Origin: Melieria omissa
Taxonomy: Eukaryota; Arthropoda; Insecta; Diptera; Ulidiidae
Direction of reading: 5' to 3'
Assembly: GCA_963971225.1 (NCBI GenBank)
Contig: OZ020267.1
Location: 108,835,892 to 108,899,891 of the forward strand
Length of the DNA stretch: 64,000 bases
Both the position numbers and the translations under genes were made by a program. Shown here in pieces: positions 34,030 through 46,769 of this stretch; position 1 is the first letter of the stretch, and each line of letters begins with the position of its first letter. Below the pieces are notes generated by a model. It saw only the letters and a list, made by a program, of their open reading frames with translations, did not search any database and was not told where the DNA came from.

Positions 34030-35697
34030 AAACGATTCGAGGAATCATGAGTAGACGAAAAGAGAGACCTAAGAAAGATGGATGCTTTGAGAGAAAATTG
34101 CCAGTGACTTCACCAAAGTAATAAAAAATTTTTTTTGGAAAGACCGAGTCCTGATTTTAAGGAATCATAAGTAGACGAAAAGGGAGCTAAAAATGATGGA
34201 TGCTTTGAGGGAAATTGTCAGCGTCTTGAACGAACCAAAAAGACTTCTGTTGGAATGACCAAGTTCTGGTTTTAAGGAATCATAAGTAGACGAAAAGGGA
34301 GCTAAAAATGATGGATGGTACGAGAGAGAATTGTCAGCGTCTCGACTAAATAAATAAGACTTTTTTGGAAAGACCAAGCCCTGCTTTTTAGGAATCAAAG
34401 TAGGCGAAAAAGGAGACCCAAAAAGAGAGAGAGAATTGACAGTGTGTCTTGAACGAATTAAAAAGGCTTGTGTTGGAATGACCAAGTCTTGGTTTTAAGG
34501 AATCATAAGTAGACGACAAGGGAGCTAAAAATGATGGATGCTTCGAGAGAGAATTATCAGCGTCTCGACTAAATCAATAAGACTTTTGTTGGAAAGATCA
34601 AATCCTGGTTTTAAGGAATCATAAGTAGACGACAAGGGAGACTTAAGAGGGATGCGTTCTTCGAGAGAGAATTGTCAGTGTCTTGAACGAACCAAACAGA
34701 CTCCTGTTGGAATGACCAAGTCCTGGTTTTTGAGGAAACATAAGTAGATGGAAACGCAGCTAAAAATGATTGATGCTTTGAGAGAGAATTGTCAGCGTCT
34801 CGACTAAATCAATAAGACTTTTGTTGGAAAGACCAAGTCCTACTTTCTAGGAATCAAAGTAGACGAAAAAGGAGACCTAAAAAGGATGGATCGTTCGAGA
34901 GAGAATTGTCAGTTTCTTGAACGAACCAAAAATACTTTTGTTGGAATGACCAAGTCCTGCTTTTTAGGAACCAAAGTAGACGAAAAAGGAGACCTAAAAA
35001 GGATGGATTCTTCGAGAGAGAATTGTCAGTGTCTTGAACGAACCAAAAAAACTTCTGTTGGAATGACCAAGTCCTGATTTTAAGGAATCATAAATAGACG
35101 AAAAAGGAGCTAAAAATAATGGAGGCTTTGAGAGAGAATTGTCAGCGTCTCGACTAAATAAATAAGACTTTTTTTGGAAAGACCAAGTCCTGCTTTTAAG
35201 GAATCAAAGTAGACAAGAAAGGAAGACAAAACAAATATGGATTCTTTGAGAGAGTATTGTCAGTGTCTTGAATGAACCAAAAAGACTTTTGTTGAAATGA
35301 CCTGGTTTCCTGAAGTCCTGGTTTTGAGAAATCACAAGTAGACGGAAAGGGAACTAAAAATGATGGATGCTTTGAGAGAGAATTGTCAGCGTCTCGACTA
35401 AATCAATAAGACTTTTGTTGGAAAGACAAGTTCCTGGTTTTAAGGAATCATAAGTAGACGACAAGGGAGACTTAAGAGGGATGGATTCTTCGGAAAGAAT
35501 TGTCAGTGTTTCGATTGAAGCAATAAAATATTTTTTGGAAAGACCAAGTCCTGCTTTTGAGGAGTCAAAGTATACGAAAAAGGAGACCTGTTGGTGTCTC
35601 TGTCAAATCAATAGGACTTTTGTTTGAAAGACTAAGTCCTGGTTTTGATAATTCACAATTAGACGAAAAGGAAAAGACCAAGTCCTGGTGTTATTGG
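34030..35697 (+). repeat. ~115-bp satellite array with alternating A/B monomers
   Basis: About 14 tandem monomers of roughly 115 bp, each with (A/T)AGGAATCA(T)AAGTAGACGA near its start, GAGAGAATTGTCAG in the middle and GACCAAGTCCTG at its end. Two monomer classes can be told apart. A has TTGAACGAACCAAAAA and GGAATGACC. B has TCGACTAAATCAATAAG and GGAAAGACC. From 34159 they run A-B-A-B-A-B-A-A-B-A-B, then decay, so the higher-order unit is about 230 bp. The edge monomers are the most diverged. Confidence 0.93.
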
Positions 35698-35699
35698 CC

Positions 35700-37230
35700 T
35701 GATTTGTCACAGCTGTCAAAGTGACATTAGAACTATTAGATTATATAATTTAATACAAGAATCTGTACCAAAAACCCAACAATAATGTTTAAAACTGTGT
35801 GATTAAAAAAAGTTAAAATCTTCTGGTTCAACATTTGGATTAGTCGCACAGAAGTGCGAAGCTTGGGAACCAAGGATCCTCTTCAATGAAGGCAATATAT
35901 TTTATTGCCTAGTTGGTGTTGTTGTTGTTGTTGTCGTTGGCATTACATTTTGGCATTTGTGCCGTCAACTTAATAAAAAAAATCATTTGCGCTCCCGCTC
36001 ACACATGCAACACTAACCAACACTGATTCACACACACACAGACACAGAAGCGCAGCGCAGCACCAACCAATGCAGCAGCCAACTGCCACCATTTTCATTT
36101 GCAATTTTTGATGTACCGTTCAGCCAGGTCCACCTCAGTTGGCCGGGTCTGATGGTTTATACGTGAAATATTTTTTGGCGGATTTTCGTTATGTTTGCTA
36201 TTTATTTATTTTTTTGGGCGTTATTGGTTTGTACATGTGGATATATAATGCTAGGTGTATGTACTTTGTTGTTGTTGTTGTTTGCTTGCTGTAGCTAGTT
36301 GTTGTTATTATTGTTGTTAACTTTGTTTGCAATCGATTCATTTTCAGTTTCATTTCTGATTGGCGCTGCGGCCGCGGTGTGAGCGAGAGGCGGCGAGCGT
36401 GGGGCAGCCAAACAGACAGCCAAACGAATTCAACAAACGACACGATTGCGGCGTATTTAAAATAAAATACTCGCGCAGATTCGCGCATACATCCTTTCAT
36501 TTTGCCGCACCGGCCGCTGACGCCTGTCGCTTGTGGCACCAGCGACCAGTGGCTGGGCCTCGGTTCGGGCACAACCTTCAATTATAGCAAACAAAAAAAG
36601 AATGTAATAATAATTGCGCAATTTCTCTTTTTCCAATTTGTGTTGTATATTTTTTTGTGTTCGAAATGAAAAGGTTGCCAATTTATTTGGCTGCAAATGT
36701 GTGGTGTGTCACGAGCCGATTTCGTGGGGAGTCAACGCGTACCCCACGTGCGAACGTTTCATTTAAATGTGTTATTATATACGACAATAGTATATAACTG
36801 TGTATGTGTGTGTGTGTTGGTGAGCGCGAATATATGTACAATTATATTGGCATCGGCGGCATCATAATGAAAATTGAGATTGGAACTGGAATGGCGGCGA
36901 ATTTATTGTTCGTTGCCATGGCGCAGTGCAACAAAAGCGCCAATAAACCTGACACTGGCCAGCGCGATGAGTCGGTTTTCGTTTGGCCGGAATATGGCCA
37001 GTGGGGTTATGCATGGTTCAACACAAGCAACAGCAGCAGCATGGTTCTATATGAATTCATTTTTAATTATTGAAAGCCACATGCAAATTATACCAAAATA
37101 AATGCATAAATATTTATAGAAGAAATGGCGGCGGTTGCAATTGCGAGCCAAATCAATTGGGAGAAAGCTTAGTAATGAAATATTTTTAGAAATAAATTTA
37201 GGTATACTAAACTATTTTAAAAGGTAATAT
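35700..37230. other. Non-coding interval with GC-rich patch (36.35-36.6 kb)
   Basis: Contains TTG runs (35925-35940, 36265-36285), a CG-rich patch including GCGGCCGC (about 36367), and (TG)n near 36802-36817. Apparent frames on both strands lack recognisable features. Confidence 0.4.
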
Positions 37231-37236
37231 CAGATC

Positions 37237-37595
37237 AGACAAGGAAGGCAATTGGGAACTGTCAAAAGCGAAGACTCTTTTAAAATACCTCAAAATCTGT
37301 TAAGTGTCCTCTCTCAAACATTGAGTGTTCTAATGGACTTCGACCAATTGAGATACTCACCCGACTGAAAGAAATATTCTGATGTTTATAATAGTTTTTG
37401 CCCAGGTTAAAAATTAGACAAGGAAGGCAATTTGAAACTTTTGTATGCGAAAGCTCTCTTTAAAATACCCTAAAATCTATTCAAAACCCTTTTTTAAACA
37501 TTGAGTGCTCTCATGGACTTTAACCAAATGAGATACTCACCCGACTGAGAGAAGTGTTCTGATAAATTTTATTATAGTTTTTGCTCAGATTAATT
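37237..37595 (+). repeat. ~179-bp tandem duplication
   Basis: Two copies start at 37237 and 37416 with AGACAAGGAAGGCAATT and share AACATTGAGTG(T/C)TCT and GAGATACTCACCCGACTGA. Identity is about 80% by eye. Unit origin unknown. Confidence 0.82.
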
Positions 37596-37916
37596 TTTTT
37601 CTGACTGGTGCATTAGTAACTGTTCTTTCTGCTTCACTAAAATGGATGCCAAAACAAGTTGGGGTCTCAAACAACTTTTGTTCAATGCCATTTGAAACAA
37701 TTTTTGTAAAGGTAGTTTACATTCCCCTTGCATTCGCCACTGACATAGCAACTCTATGAGTACACATTAAATATAATTTTTTAGGGGGATTGATTATGTT
37801 TCTACACAACTGTGAAACCCAATACCAGTTGCCTACGCCACTGAACTCTATCAGAAATCTGAAGATTTAAAACTAGAAAGAGCGTTGCGTTCATTTCGAC
37901 CGTTTTTCATTTTTAA

Positions 37917-38422
37917 CCCTTCGTTGCATGATTTAATTTCCGTGAAGAAAAAACATTTTTGTCATATTATTCTTGTTGGTTAAGTTCTGATGCTAACAAT
38001 GAAATTTTGTTGAGTTCCTGTATCTATGAAAGAAATTTTGCGGACATTTTCCGTATCTTGGTGAGGACGCTACCGCCGAAATGAAAGTAGGTTTTATTTA
38101 TTTTTTAGTGTTGGCTACTACGGGGAGTCGAACAGAGGTCGTGCGTCACTGTATACTCGTAATTCAACACACTAAACAGCTGAGCGACGGCCACCGCCAT
38201 ATCACCAATAACCAAAGTTCTTTCACCAAATCGAAACACTTATTGTTTTTTCAATTCTTTTGCGCATACTTTCAATGTTATTCGCAAAATTCCGTTAGTA
38301 ATGAAATGTTTTTACATAAAAGATAAAACTGAAGAATGAACGACTTAAAAATGATGAATAGTATAGTTTCCAAATCTATGAAAAGTTAACATTGCATATA
38401 TGCAATGCCATGCAGCGAAGGG
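37917..38422. mobile_element. TTAA-flanked piggyBac-like non-autonomous element (506 bp)
   Basis: TTAA is duplicated at 37913-37916 and 38423-38426. The inverted ends CCCTTCG(T/C)TGCATG match over 14 bp with one mismatch. An 18-bp perfect palindrome, CATTGCATATATGCAATG (38390-38407), sits 15 bases inside the right TTAA. The interior holds a tRNA-like segment at about 38111-38196 but no transposase. Confidence 0.83.
38111..38196 (-). other. tRNA-like (SINE head-like) segment inside the TTAA element
   Basis: On the minus strand CGTCGCTCAGCTGTTTAGTG resembles a tRNA D-arm/A box, and about 45 bp later TGTTCGACTCCCCG resembles a B box/T arm. Spacing is near that of a tRNA, but acceptor pairing fails and no plausible anticodon arm is secure. 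Either a decayed tRNA-derived SINE head or chance. Confidence 0.4.
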
Positions 38423-38429
38423 TTAAATA

Positions 38430-39115
38430 TCTTTATTTTTTATAGTATTTCCATCAACTTTTGCTTTGGTGACTTTAATTTTTTTTTATCGTGAAAAATT
38501 TTATATTTTTTTAAAATATACTTTGTGAAAAATAAGTTAAATGAGATGTGTACTTGTTGAGATATCAGCGGATATGATATGTAGTCTTTGGAGGTATGAA
38601 AAACTTGCAGTCTTTCTAGTGTTAAACCCCACAAAATACGTTCTTGCTTAAATCATTTGAAGGTCATGCATGGTACAAAGGGCATTTCTTACTGTCATGC
38701 AACTTTTTCTTATTTACATAACTCATAACATAGACACTTGTTTAAGTCCATTATATATAATTTGGGTTTAATTTTAACCTATGGGTCTCAACTGCCATGG
38801 AGCTGATGTCACGTAAGAGTATAATCAAACCAAACTCGATCGAAGCAAAAGTGGGGAAGGCAAAAAAAGTGCTCTGTTGACTCATTGTCCTCTATGCTAT
38901 AAACAGACTGTTCAATACACCAAGCTATGTATGAACTCCAGTCTAGCAGGAGCTAAAATAATAGGTGGCCTAAAATGGGTCAGTTTACATAACCTAAACT
39001 CTACAATAAACAAGCCTATTGACCCAGTATGACAGCTAACATGAGCCTTTCTTGCTTACCTATGAATCAAGGCAACAGGATGCAATAAATCAAACTTAGA
39101 GTCTATTCTAACAAC
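38430..39115. other. Non-coding interval, nothing assigned
   Basis: AT-rich, no tandem or inverted structure seen and no recognisable protein. Confidence 0.4.
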
Positions 39116-39121
39116 TCTTAT

Positions 39122-39250
39122 CAGATTAGATTAGATTAAGTATGGCAGTCGAGCAACAGCTGTCCGAGACACTGCGTTCAATAAGAACTATTGCGTCGAA
39201 TTCCTTATTCCTTACTGGAGGAGTTCATCTCCCCAAATACTCGTCCTCCT
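39122..39250 (-). mobile_element. LINE 3' UTR remnant with (TAATC)n tail
   Basis: On the minus strand GTGTCTCGGACAGCTGTTGC matches the 3' UTR of the LINE at 10803-11680 (GTGTCTCGGGCAGGTGTTG) and is followed by a (TAATC)n-like tail at 39122-39142, where that LINE has (CTAT)n. Only a short 3' piece is left. Confidence 0.55.
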
Positions 39251-39259
39251 TCTTCTACC

Positions 39260-42200
39260 TCAATACAACTCTTATTAATTTTAGATTATTAAATCTGTGG
39301 ACCTTGTAATTTATTGCTGTTTGCTTTCGTTTACAGTGCTTCGTTCAATGTTAACAGAAAACCATTATGATTGATTACGGTGATTACTTTATATGATTTG
39401 TATTCACATTACTGCTGGCTTCGGTTTGTCTCATTACTTCGAGCACTTTAGGCAAAAACTAAGGTTAAGGGCTTTCACTTAAAACAGTTTTAGCTTAGGA
39501 GATCCTATAAATTTCAGCTAGCTGTGCTCATCAAGGATTCTGCTGACATTGAACCAAGCACTTTAAATGAAAGCAAACAGGCATAAATTACAAATTATGA
39601 AAGCAAACAAAGCGATACCAAACAAATACAAAAGAAATCACAAAAAATGCGGCTGTCAAAGTTTACACACAACACAGCATGTTGGCACTTATGTTAAAGA
39701 GTGGACAAAGAAAGGGTTAAGTGCTCGTTGCAAAGGTGTAGCGAGTCCAGCGCTCACGGCCAGGTAGAAGCGTCAGAGAGCAAAAATATCGTGTTGTTTT
39801 TAAACCGATATGAAAAGGCCTAAAGTGGCAAATCAAATAGAAGTGGCGCTTTGGATGGCTGTCTGTGCAGGATGTGCTGCTATGCGAAGGACAACGTCGC
39901 CAGCCAGTTGGCAAGGTGTGTGTGTGTGTGTGGCTGCTCGGACTGATGCACGGAATATGGACAAAGTGAAACACAAGACAATTTGATTTGGACTAATTGA
40001 GTGATGCCTGGCTGCCGGGCTGATGCTGCTGTTGCTACTTTGCAGGCGGCGCTCGTTGTGCAAGACAGACCCACGAGAAATCCAACTAATAACGAGCTGC
40101 AGTTGCAGGGCCGACTCGAAGAACCGGGAGAGTGGCGAAAAAGTCAGCTCAAAGTCGTTGAGGCGACTGTCGCACGTGGTGGGAGTACGCACTTCATCAA
40201 CGGTTGACAATGTCGCGGCGCAGGAAAGATTCAAGCATATTGATGCCATTGCGAGGCACCGCGGATGCGCTGACGAAATTACGGTTGACATTAAATGGAA
40301 GCGGCGGTATATCAGCAGCTAACTAAAGCCACACTTTGAGGCCATCTTGCAAAAGAGTTATGGCGGTGCAACAAAAAAATGCAACAGTGCGAAATAAACC
40401 CACCAACAAATCTCACCAAAGTAGCCGACATGTTGTTGCAGCATTTGTTGGCTTCGCGCGCACTGCAGAGGAAGCAAAATGAGAACAAAAAACAACCCAA
40501 ATGAAAACCAATACAAAGCACAAACGGCTGCGGGGATGCGAGGATAGCGTCGCAGCAAAACAAAAAAAAAAAAAAAGAAAAACAATTTTGCTTTTTGCTC
40601 GCACAGAAAACACCAAAGCCGGATGTGCGGCGAGAGCAGAGGAAGTAAGAAAAAAATGCTTTCTGGTGGCACGTTTTCTCCACGCTGCAATTCTTTCAAG
40701 CGTTTCAATGTCCAGCGAAAGTGGTGGCCAACGTGGAGTTGGGTGCAAGGTGGGGAAATCCGCCACATGTGCAGCGTCGTCACTGTCACCGCTCTAGACG
40801 AGTGTAGAGAGCGCCGTGTCAAACAAAACAAAATAACAAAAAAGTTAGAAAAAAAACCATCAACCTGAATTACGACTGATCCAAGGAGAGAAGGGACGGG
40901 AAGGGGCGCTGAGAAATTGGGTACTTGTATGAGTACGTTGCTCATTGCTCATCCATATGATAGCGCACACTGAAGTATGGCAACAACAACAATCAGCAAA
41001 CGAATGCAAACAACTACAGAGTGATACAGAGAGAGAGCGAGGTGTAGAGGAGAGAGGTTGAAGCAGAGAAAAAAATTCGCGCGCGCAAGGCAATTTTTAA
41101 GGTTCATTCACAACGGAAACGCGTTGCTGGCGGTCAGCGCAAAGGGGTCGCGCAAAAATCCAACAAAACTGATGCTGCCGCTGCTGCTGGTTTTGCAAAT
41201 GGGTTTGTTGTTGTTGTTGTTTAACAAAATGGGTTAGTAGGGGTAATGGAACGAGGCTGGCTGGTTGGCGCTTGTTTGTCGACGCCGTTGCCGGCACTTG
41301 TACCAACACCACTTGCACCACTCCGCGCCTCACCCTGCCGTCAACAGCCAAACAGCGCACTGGACAAACGTTGATGTTGCTGCTGTCGCGACTGTCGCGC
41401 TGTCGCTGCCATTGTCGAGGTCGTGACGGTGGGGTGTACGTTGGTGATATTTAATGGAAATGAATTTGACGCGTGGTTAGTATGGTAACAACAACAACAA
41501 CAACGATCAAAATAACAACAACCAATGTTGCCTTTTGCAATGTTTGCCATAAAAGCGTACAAACAGACAAAAAAAATACATACAACAATGGGAAAAAATC
41601 GCAATAGCGGCACAGCAGACAAAGTGCCGGAATACTTGCAAGTACAGAAAAAACAAAAACAATAACAAATATACAGCAACCATCAAATGGACCCAAAGAG
41701 TTGAGTTTGAAGTGCTCAGAGAAACACTGTAGCCATGAGGCAGCTGTGTCTATTCGCGCGTTGAATATCGGCTTTTAGGTGGTCACAATTCAAGTGCGCA
41801 AATGTCACGGATGTCAAACGTTGCGGCCGCCTAGTCGATGCGACACGAGTCGAGCCGATTCGAGCAGAGTTGAGTCGAGTTGAGTTGAGACGAGACAGCA
41901 AGCGATACCAATAGTTGCGAGTGATTTGACATATGCAGCGACTTTCCGATGTTTGATGTTTAATGTGCGCGTTTTATTGTTGCTGAGCTGCTGGGCCCCC
42001 ACTCACCGTTAATGGCTGGTGTCAACTGCAAGTGTGCAGCTATGAAAAGTTGCCATTTTTGTGGTTGATTTTCAGAAGAAAGTCAACTGGCACTTGACAC
42101 GTGGTTCTAAGCCATAGCGAGAGGAATTGGAGCGCGTAGTGTTGGTGAGGACATGAATGAAGCGAGGACGGGTTTCTTCAGCACAACGCATAAGGGGTGA

Positions 42201-42335
42201 TATAATTTTTTTTAGATTTTTAAATCAGATATTATTAGATAGGAAAAGTTTGAAAGAACAAAGAAGGAATGGAAATAGTTTTATAGTTTATAGTTTTAGA
42301 AATACTAGAAAACACGAACATTTTCTGCTACTAAC
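39260..42335. other. Non-coding interval with GC-rich CAA/CAG island (39.8-42.1 kb)
   Basis: GC-rich with CpG-containing patches, (GT)n at 39917-39932, CAA runs at 41488-41522 and numerous low-complexity frames on both strands. No exon with recognisable family features. Possibly a regulatory or UTR region. Confidence 0.4.
41846..41897 (+). repeat. Degenerate GAGTC/GAGTT pentamer repeat
   Basis: About ten imperfect pentamers of the GAGTC/GAGTT/GAGAC type in tandem. Confidence 0.8.
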
Positions 42336-42339
42336 GCAA

Positions 42340-44100
42340 GTTTATCACTGCTTGTTGATGCGGCGATTGCCAAAAGGAAGTAACACGTTTTACTTTTTTC
42401 AAAGAAAGAATGGTTAATTTTTTTTATTGAATATCTACAAAAGGACAAATTTTTCTTTTAACTGAAGTTTGGCATTGAATGGGAAGAAAAGAAATCTGGT
42501 TTTGCGATTGACAAAAGGAATCTGGATTTCGCATTTTTTTAACTTTCTTCAAAGAAGGGATGGTTTTTATTGTTGAGATTCGAACCAACATCCTTCTTGA
42601 GTTTACTGATGTTTTCTAAAAGTCAATTATGATAACTTTCTTCAAACATGCAATGGTTGATTCTTTGATTGAATAATTTTTTTCTAACTTAAATTTGGCA
42701 CTGAATATTCATGGGAGAGGAAAGAAATTTAGATTTTCGATTGAAAAAAGGGATAAGGATTTGGATTTTTTGACTTTGTTTTTGTTTAGATGGGATTTGA
42801 ACCAACGTCCCTCGTGCCAAAATTCAGTTGGAAAAAAAGTTGCCCTTATAGAGATTTTTAAGAAACATCGGCAAGCTGAAGTTCGTCTTAAGTTTCTTAA
42901 AAATCACCAAAAGGGTAAATTTTTCTTCCAACTGAAGTTTAGCATTGCCTATTGATGCGACGATTGCCAAAAGGAATGAACATTAAATTTTTTTATTTCG
43001 TGTTGGTTTAGTTGGAATTCGAACCAACATTCTTCTTGAGTTTACTGATGTTTTCTAGAATGAAATTATGATAACTTTCTTCAAAAAAGTAAACCATTCT
43101 TTGATTCAATATCTTCAAAAGAGCAAATCTTTCTCCTAACTGAAGTTTGGCACTGAATGTTGATGGAAGCGGTTGCCAAAAGGAATCAACATTTCGATAT
43201 TTTAACTTGAACGTGTTGATTTACCCCTTTCCGTACAGGTTTTTACTTGGAAAAGTTAAAATTTAAAATTTTACGTTTTAGGCTGTGGTTGTATTAGCAA
43301 CATTCCAAAAGAAATTTTTAATTTTTATACTCGGACCCTGTATTTTAGAGTGTTTTTCTATGAGAGCAACAACATCGTTGTGGCTGTAATTATTACTTAA
43401 ACATAAAACTTTTAACGCATAACGAAAATTTGAATATTTTTTCATTTACTTCAGCCAAAATTAAACAAAAAAGTATCTAAATTGAACGAAAACGTCAAAT
43501 TAAAAAGTTATAGTATAGGTTAGTTATACTATGTCAAGATATACCACTAAAAAAACTTGTATACTTTTCTTCTTTAAACTTTAATATTCAGTTTATTAAT
43601 TTCGTATTTTTCCTAAAACTTCAAACTCTTCTAAGGACCAACAAAAAATGTATTCTCGAAATCACAGAGGTTTCAGACGTCCACAAAGTAGCAATGTGCC
43701 ATATGGCAACAAAATAGCGAAAGGGATTCGAACCAACGTTCTTTTTGAGTTAACCTATGTTTCTTTAAAATATCCAAAAGGGCCCTTTTTTCTTCTAACT
43801 GAAGTTTGGCACTGAATCTTGAAGAGGGAGTGGATGCCAAAACAAATCAGCATTTAGATTTCTCTTATTCGTGTTGATTTAATTAGTATTTGAACTAACG
43901 TACTTCTTGAGTTTATCACATCCTTTATTTTCTAAGAAGGAATAGTGAATGTTTTGATTGAATATCTACAAATTTTTGGTCTACTAACGCAAGAATGTTT
44001 TTCCTACACGATTTTGATTTTTTTGTACTTCGTGGTGGTTTAGTTGGAATTCGAACCAACGTCCTTCATGAGTTTACCTATGTTTCCTAACAGTAAATGA
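42340..44100. repeat. Degenerate 160-220-bp tandem array with recurrent GGTTCGAA-type motif
   Basis: The phrase GATTCGAACCAAC or a close variant recurs at about 42577, 42794, 43017, 43725, 43887 and 44048, each followed by TTCTTGAGTTTA-like sequence. AACTGAAGTTTGGCACTGAAT recurs between them (about 42461, 42682, 42920, 43140, 43798). After removing the insertion at 43225-43725, spacing is about 160-220 bp. Read on the minus strand, the recurrent motif is GTTGGTTCGAAT(C/T)C, which resembles a pol III B box. No A box or tRNA fold is convincing. Confidence 0.78.
43225..43725. mobile_element. piggyBac-like element inside the tandem array (same family as 60958-61978)
   Basis: The left end CCCTTTCCGTACAGGTTTTT matches the right end of the 60958-61978 element read on the minus strand. 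The right end, on the minus strand, begins CCCTTTCGCTATTTTGT, identical over 17 bases to the left end of that element. So it is an inverted relative of about half the length. The 12-bp palindrome TGCCATATGGCA (43697-43708) lies 17 bases from the right end. The flanking duplication is eroded (TTAC on the left; ATTC, shared with the array motif, on the right). Confidence 0.78.
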
Positions 44101-44109
44101 TGATGATGT

Positions 44110-46050
44110 GAAGACAAATGTGCGCAGATTCTAGCATTCCTAGGCAATTTACTGTATATTCTTTACTCACCACAAAATTCCAAACCATTGTTAAATTAGT
44201 ATCCATAAAATTCATGTTTGGAACTCAATATTCTCATACTGAGAAATAGACTACATTTTATTTATAGAAAATACTTTGAAAAGACATAATGCCGAACTGG
44301 GCATTATTAACGCTTCGTTTGAAAATCATTGTTCTGAAATATCATAATAAAGTTTACAGTCTAAATCGACAGCAGACACCACAAAACGGCCACAAAAGCC
44401 CCATTTGTTATTAACAAAACTCCACCACAACTCCACCAAAACTCCTCTTAACAAACAGTCACTTCAAAATGCATTAAAACAATTGAAATGATATGCTCGG
44501 TGGATCAAGTGTCTCACACTGTTTAATGGCAAACTGTAATCTTTTTAATAGACATTAACATTACCGAGTGTGTGCGTGTGTGTGTGCGTGTGAAGGTGCC
44601 GGAAAAAGGGTTCCCCAGCACATGTTGCTGATAAGGATCATATAAATTTCATAAATTAAATATACACATTAGCTGAAAGGGAAAGCATATTACCGGAAAA
44701 TTGCTGTCCCGTCTGAAGATGAAAAATACCGACGAGCCGTCACTGGCTGTTGGTTGGTTGGTTGGGTGGTGATGGCGTTGGTGTTGGACGTTGTTAGCAA
44801 CAACGAATGGAGGACTGGCAGAAAACTGGCTTCTGCAGACGCAACGGCCCAGCAGAAATGTAAAAATCCCATTACAATTTCAGCGCGATCATGGCAAAAT
44901 ATGGAAAATGTGAAACGCTGAAAAAACGTGGCACACAAATATAGAAGGGCCACTGGCAACCGTACAACGGCAAACACGAAACGTGGCACTAAAAAAATAC
45001 ACACCCCAAAAAAAATATTTGTAACCAAAGAAAAAACGGATTTTTATCCGAAAACCGGACAGTCGGTGGACAAAACGAAATACAACAAGCACAAAAAAAA
45101 CGTAGAGCAAAAAACGTGCTAGAAAAATATTAAAACAAACGTCAACGGCAACAACGACAACGTGGCCAAATAAAGAATGCGGGGCAGCTAACAAAACAAA
45201 AAAATTGTAAAATGGTAAAATCCACGAACAAGGCGGGGTACAAAGAAGAAGCAAATAGCAAACACAAAAAAAAAAGAATCACGACATCAGCAAAATGCCC
45301 CCAGCAGAGCGTAAAAAAATAAATCCCCAGCCAAAGCTTAGACGAATGCAACCAGCGTTGGCTGAACGCGGTGGGGTGTGGATTTTTGCCAAAAATTAAA
45401 AGGAGCAAAAAATTCTACTCAAACACATACACACACACACACACAATACAACTACAACATTTTTATAAAATGCCAAATGAGTGCAGTGCGGCAACGGTGC
45501 GGTAGGAGCGCGTGCTGCATGTTGACGAGTCAACGCAACTAAAGTGAAAAAAAAACATGCAAATGGAAAATAATTTTGAAAAACCTAGAAAAACACCAGG
45601 CAGCGACGTTGCTGTGTGTGTGTGTGTGTGTCGGTCGGCGGAAGCAGGAAACGGGCGTAGAGAGTGCAGGGCATAGAAAAGTGTGGCATGGCCAGGCGTA
45701 GAGTGCTGGGCGAAAAATTCAATAATGGCTTGAAGAAAAATGTATGAAATGTATGCGCGCAAAAAATGTATGAAAATATCGAAAAGGCAAAGAGAAGGAA
45801 GATAAAAGAGTGGATATAATAAAACTCAAACAACATTTTATGGGTGAGCAAAAAAATCGAATCAATGGCAATGACAGACAGTCGTCAGAGGCATAGTGAA
45901 AGGCCTAACAACTACGGGACGTAAGGAGTGAGCGCCGAATGGCAGATGGCTGAAATGAAAAAAAATTGTACAAAGCACAAGAATTGAAACACTAAAGTGA
46001 CCCAGTGGGAAATTGGGGAGCTAAGTAGATAACAAGGAAGAGAATATATG
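44110..46050. other. Non-coding interval with (GT)n and A-rich low-complexity sequence
   Basis: (GT)n at 44573-44592 and 45612-45630, and A-rich and CAA-rich sequence between. Frames on the minus strand are Phe/Leu/Val-rich shadows of A-rich DNA. No gene recognised. Confidence 0.45.
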
Positions 46051-46059
46051 ACATATTCG

Positions 46060-46760
46060 TTAAATGGAAAATGTCGACAAAATCATGGAAATCTTTGAGT
46101 TCGAATGCCATGGGAGCACTGCTTCGACTGTTCAAAAGCTAAACATAGCACAAACATTCGTTTGGAACCAATTGTATAAGGCTGGACACAAAAAGAAGTT
46201 CGACGTTCCACGCGAAAGACTTCATCGATTGAATTTCCATCTGTGAATCGCAACAAAATGGATCAATTTCTGAAGTGAATGGTATCTGAAAAGTGGATCA
46301 CTTATGACAGTGTCAAGCAAAACAGTGAACCGGGATTGATGAACAAGAAGGTTTTGCTGACTGTTTTGTGGATTAGCAGTGAATCATCTTTTATAAATTG
46401 CTTCTCAACGACCAAACTCTACAGTCGGACCTGTACTGTCAGCAATTCGATCGTCTGAAGAAGGAAATCGCCCAAAAGCGGCCAACTTTGACCAAAGAAA
46501 TTGTGACCAGAGGAATTGTGTTCCCTCAAGACAACGCAAGGCAGCACATCGATAGTGACTCGCCAGAAGCTCCAGGCATTTTGTTGGGATCTGACTCCAA
46601 CTGGTTACCACCTGTTCCTGTCTATGGCGAATGATTTTGCTGGTAAGGAATTGAGCTCAAGGGCAGCTTGTGATATCAACTGAATCAGTTTTCAGCCGAT
46701 AGGGACAAACGTTTCTGAAAGAGGCATAATGGAATCACCTTCAGATAGGCAACAAATTAT
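46060..46760 (+). pseudogene. Mariner transposase relic
   Basis: Plus-strand traces across frames are VQKLNIAQTFVWNQLYKAGH with KKKFDVP (about 46130-46207), LHRLNFHL, then a frame-shifted NSTVGPVLSAIRSSEEGN (about 46413-46470) and a heavily broken C-terminal part. Frame changes, stops and missing blocks preclude function. The C-terminal WLPPVPVYGE / DFAG phrase near 46604-46640 corresponds to HLFLSMAKDFAGE in the relic at 23640-24350, so both come from related mariner elements. Confidence 0.78.
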
Positions 46761-46769
46761 TCCACGGTA

